From Pseudomonas kuykendallii (GTDB lineage Bacteria > Pseudomonadota > Gammaproteobacteria > Pseudomonadales > Pseudomonadaceae), in NCBI RefSeq assembly GCF_900106975.1, contig NZ_FNNU01000006.1:1-64000 (forward strand): a DNA stretch of 64,000 nt, in the 5' to 3' direction. A program made the translations under genes and the position numbers. The notes beneath the pieces were generated by a model. The model searched no databases. It was not told where the DNA came from and saw only the letters and a program-made list of their open reading frames with translations. This document shows positions 62,171 through 64,000 of the stretch, one piece after another (position 1 is the stretch's first letter; each line of letters begins with the position of its first letter).

Positions 62171-62914
62171 ATGTGCGGACGATTCACCCAGTACCGGACA
62201 GCCATCGAATATCTCGAAGCATTGCGCTATGAGAAGGACATCATGGGCGGGTTCGATCCGGAGCCGATCGGGCGCTACAACGTCGCCCCACGGTCGCGTG
62301 TGCTGATGCTGTTCGAGAACGACGAAGGCGCGCGCTTCGCCAAGATCCCTTGGGGCTACGAGCCGTTCTGGGCGAAGGGGAAAAGGCCGCCGGCGATCAA
62401 CGCCAGAGTGGAGACGGCAGCCACCAGCCGATTCTTCCGGGACGTGTGGCGCAACGGTCGTTGTCTGGTGATGGCGGACGGGTGGTACGAGTGGGTGAAG
62501 GATGCCAACGACCCCAAGAAGAAACAGCCCTTCTACATCAGGCTGAAGAGCCAAGAGCCAATGTGGTTTGCGGCGCTGGGCCAGTTCAATCGTGAGGGTC
62601 AGTTAGAAGAGCGCGAGGGAGACGGTTTCGTGATCATCACCGCCGAAAGCGATCAGGGAATGGTGGACATCCACGACCGCCGGCCTGTTGTGCTGTCGCC
62701 CGAGCTGGCACGCGAATGGATCGAGCCGGACCTGGGGGCCGAGCGCGCCGAGGAAATCGTGAGGACGCTGGGCACGCCGGTGGAGGAGTTCGAGTGGTTC
62801 GAGGTGGACAGGGCGGTGGGGAACGTAAGGAATGAAGGGCCGGGGCTGATACGGCCATTGAGTCCCCATGTAGGCGAATCTGACGCAGTGGACGATTTCG
62901 ATTTCACTGCTTAG
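62171..62914 (+). CDS. SRAP-family (YedK/HMCES-like) abasic-site crosslinking protein
   Basis: 247 residues. After Met removal the catalytic Cys2 (MCGRFTQ) is N-terminal, as required for a thiazolidine crosslink to abasic sites in single-stranded DNA. The other motifs are present: YNVAPRS, WGYEPFW, INARVETAATSRFFRDVWRNGRCLVMADGWYEW (Asn, Arg, Glu) and DRRPVVL. GGAGAACGAG precedes ATG 62171; an upstream ATG at 62147 would bury the Cys and is wrong. Divergent from umuDC around a LexA box. Confidence 0.94.
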   Translation: MCGRFTQYRTAIEYLEALRYEKDIMGGFDPEPIGRYNVAPRSRVLMLFENDEGARFAKIPWGYEPFWAKGKRPPAINARVETAATSRFFRDVWRNGRCLVMADGWYEWVKDANDPKKKQPFYIRLKSQEPMWFAALGQFNREGQLEEREGDGFVIITAESDQGMVDIHDRRPVVLSPELAREWIEPDLGAERAEEIVRTLGTPVEEFEWFEVDRAVGNVRNEGPGLIRPLSPHVGESDAVDDFDFTA

Positions 62915-62960
62915 CTAGAAAGGTGGCACTTCCACCACCCATCCAAGAAAGGAGAAAGCC

Positions 62961-63134
62961 ATGGATGATCTCAGTAATCGAGGACCGCAAGACCGCGCAC
63001 GGATAAACGTCGGCGAAGAGCATGAGCTTCGCTACTGGACAAAAACGCTTGGGGTAACGGAGGCGGAGCTTCGGGCCGCAGTCAAAGCAGTCGGTGTGAT
63101 GGCGGATAAAGTTCGCGCCTACCTGAAGAAATGA
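62961..63134 (+). CDS. DUF3606 domain-containing protein
   Basis: 57 residues: NRGPQDRARINVGEEHELRYWTKTLGVTEAELRAAVKAVG, the full DUF3606 pattern. GGAG lies 7 bases before ATG 62961. Small proteins of this family are common in phage-like and core regions of proteobacteria; no function is established. Confidence 0.85.
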   Translation: MDDLSNRGPQDRARINVGEEHELRYWTKTLGVTEAELRAAVKAVGVMADKVRAYLKK

Positions 63135-63235
63135 GGAGGGGTGCCGGCCAGCCCGGCGTCCACCCGCCCTGTATAGATCCAGCAGCCAAGAGATCGTAGT
63201 TCGCCGCAATTTACCGTCGCCAGCCATAGCGCTGG

Positions 63236-63508
63236 TCATCGACATGCCTGATTCGCCGCCAGCAGCTCCCCCTCGTAACCCATACGCTGCCGGCGTTCGG
63301 CGAGCAGCGCGCGCACCTTCACCTCGAGCGAATCCGATTTCCGGAGGCCAGCAGCGGCCCAGGACGGCACGGCTACGTCCTTCGTGCGGCACGGAACCGG
63401 CACCGGCACTTCCACCCGCACTACGCGTGGCTGCGGATCGACCGTTTCGGGATTCCCAGCGCAGCCCGCCAACAGCATCAGTGCGGCGATGATCAGCACA
63501 GCCCTCAT
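63236..63508 (-). CDS. Rz1-like outer-membrane spanin lipoprotein
   Basis: 90 residues. Short signal with lipobox LAGC (Cys16), then a Pro/Val-rich periplasmic part (RVEVPVPVPC). It forms the outer half of a spanin that fuses inner and outer membranes at phage lysis. Overlaps the Rz gene start region by 4 bases (ATGA), the usual arrangement of separate Rz/Rz1 genes. Confidence 0.8.
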   Translation of the reverse strand: MRAVLIIAALMLLAGCAGNPETVDPQPRVVRVEVPVPVPCRTKDVAVPSWAAAGLRKSDSLEVKVRALLAERRQRMGYEGELLAANQACR

Positions 63509-63927
63509 AGGCCCAACTCCTTGTCGATGATGGATTCCGCTGCCTCCGCGGGATCGCCGCCGGTGCGTTCCTGCTGCAGGCGATTGGCGGCTTGGTAGTC
63601 GGTTTGTGCCTGGGCGTGTGCGGCGTTCTGTGCCGCCTCAGCAGCCTGTTCGCGCTGCGCTGCCTCGTTCTGCAGCTTGCCAAGCGCCCTGCCCTGCTCG
63701 CCCGTCAGCTCGGCGAGGTTGTCGCGCGCGGCAGTGCATGCGACCAACTGTTCACCCTTCGCCGTAGCCACGGCCCGCGCCACTTCCAGCTGCGGCGAGT
63801 AATGCCGGTCGGTGAGCCACCACGCCGTTGCCGCGCCGCCGCCGGCGCCCAGGCCGAGCAATGCTATGGCGCCAACAGCGAGGGCGGCGACGCGGTACTG
63901 GGCTGGGATCAGATCGCTGAGGCTCAT
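63505..63927 (-). CDS. Rz-like inner-membrane spanin
   Basis: 140 residues. One N-terminal transmembrane segment (VAALAVGAIALLGLGAGGGAATAWW), then a long coiled coil rich in Ala, Gln and Glu reaching into the periplasm, ending in a short tail. Typical of i-spanins that act after the endolysin. Its start overlaps the preceding gene's stop. Confidence 0.82.
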   Translation of the reverse strand: MSLSDLIPAQYRVAALAVGAIALLGLGAGGGAATAWWLTDRHYSPQLEVARAVATAKGEQLVACTAARDNLAELTGEQGRALGKLQNEAAQREQAAEAAQNAAHAQAQTDYQAANRLQQERTGGDPAEAAESIIDKELGL

Positions 63928-64000
63928 GCCAGAGCCCGCCGCACACCTTCGGCAATCACTGCCGGCGCGTAAGGGTTGCCGCCGTTCTCGTGGCGAATGA
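63924..64000 (-). CDS. C-terminus of a probable phage endolysin (partial)
   Basis: Only the last 24 codons lie in the window: IRHENGGNPYAPAVIAEGVR and four more residues to the stop. This matches the end of phage lysozyme-like proteins in lysis cassettes; position directly before Rz supports this. Runs off the window end. Confidence 0.55.
   Translation of the reverse strand, partial: IRHENGGNPYAPAVIAEGVRRALA

Larger units (their letters stand above)
60174..64000. mobile_element. Right-running prophage or phage-like element (partial)
   Basis: From the tRNA-Val fragment to the window end. Carries an SOS cassette (umuD, umuC, SRAP), a DUF3606 gene and an endolysin-Rz-Rz1 type lysis unit. No integrase is seen, so it should lie at the far end. 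Confidence 0.75.

Overview
The window looks like the chromosome of a Pseudomonas species related to the P. aeruginosa / P. citronellolis / P. nitroreducens group. The clearest sign is the block thrS-infC-rpmI-rplT-pheS-pheT-ihfA-MerR regulator-tRNA-Pro, which has the P. aeruginosa gene order. GC-rich codon use in the core genes, a CitMHS carrier, and DUF1302/DUF1329 and DUF4142 proteins fit the same group. The species itself cannot be named from the sequence alone.

Layout. 0.3-7.1 kb: cold-shock protein, an SDR/GH15 gene pair, a nuclease-helicase fusion, a lipoprotein and exonuclease III. 7.1-10.1 kb: AT-richer DNA with seven tandem genes for 59-68-residue paralogous peptides of unknown function. 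10.1-19.5 kb: a catabolic locus. A CitMHS carrier, an AtuA-family protein, a DUF4387 protein and an MmgE/PrpD protein lie on the minus strand. They diverge from an HTH-citrate synthase fusion whose three catalytic residues appear replaced, so it may be a sensor. A DUF1302/DUF1329 pair follows. 19.5-23.5 kb: stress-related genes (Mn catalase, DUF4142 protein, histidine kinase).

24.3-47.7 kb: a 23.4-kb genomic island integrated in the 3' end of tRNA-Pro(GGG) and bounded by a 96-bp repeat with a 41-bp identical core. It carries a tyrosine integrase and mostly phage-defence genes: McrBC, a type I restriction system with a YgjP-type metallopeptidase, a second recombinase, a YCDD-motif reverse transcriptase resembling DRT2, and the four-gene Qat system. 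Upstream of the reverse transcriptase lies a structured non-coding region. Its complement holds a stop-free 120-nt unit with a -10 box, a ribosome-binding site and an ATG, the layout expected for a DRT2 template RNA encoding a repetitive 'neo' protein.

47.7-60.1 kb: the conserved translation block, small uncharacterised proteins and lipoproteins, and mntP behind a yybP-ykoY manganese riboswitch. 60.2-64 kb: a 3' fragment of tRNA-Val(GAC) marks the edge of a second integrated element, probably a prophage, with umuD/umuC and an SRAP gene around a LexA box, a DUF3606 protein, and an endolysin-Rz-Rz1-like lysis cassette running off the window.

The two observations most worth follow-up are the predicted DRT2 RNA/neo unit (41.4-41.7 kb) and the seven-peptide array (7.6-9.2 kb).
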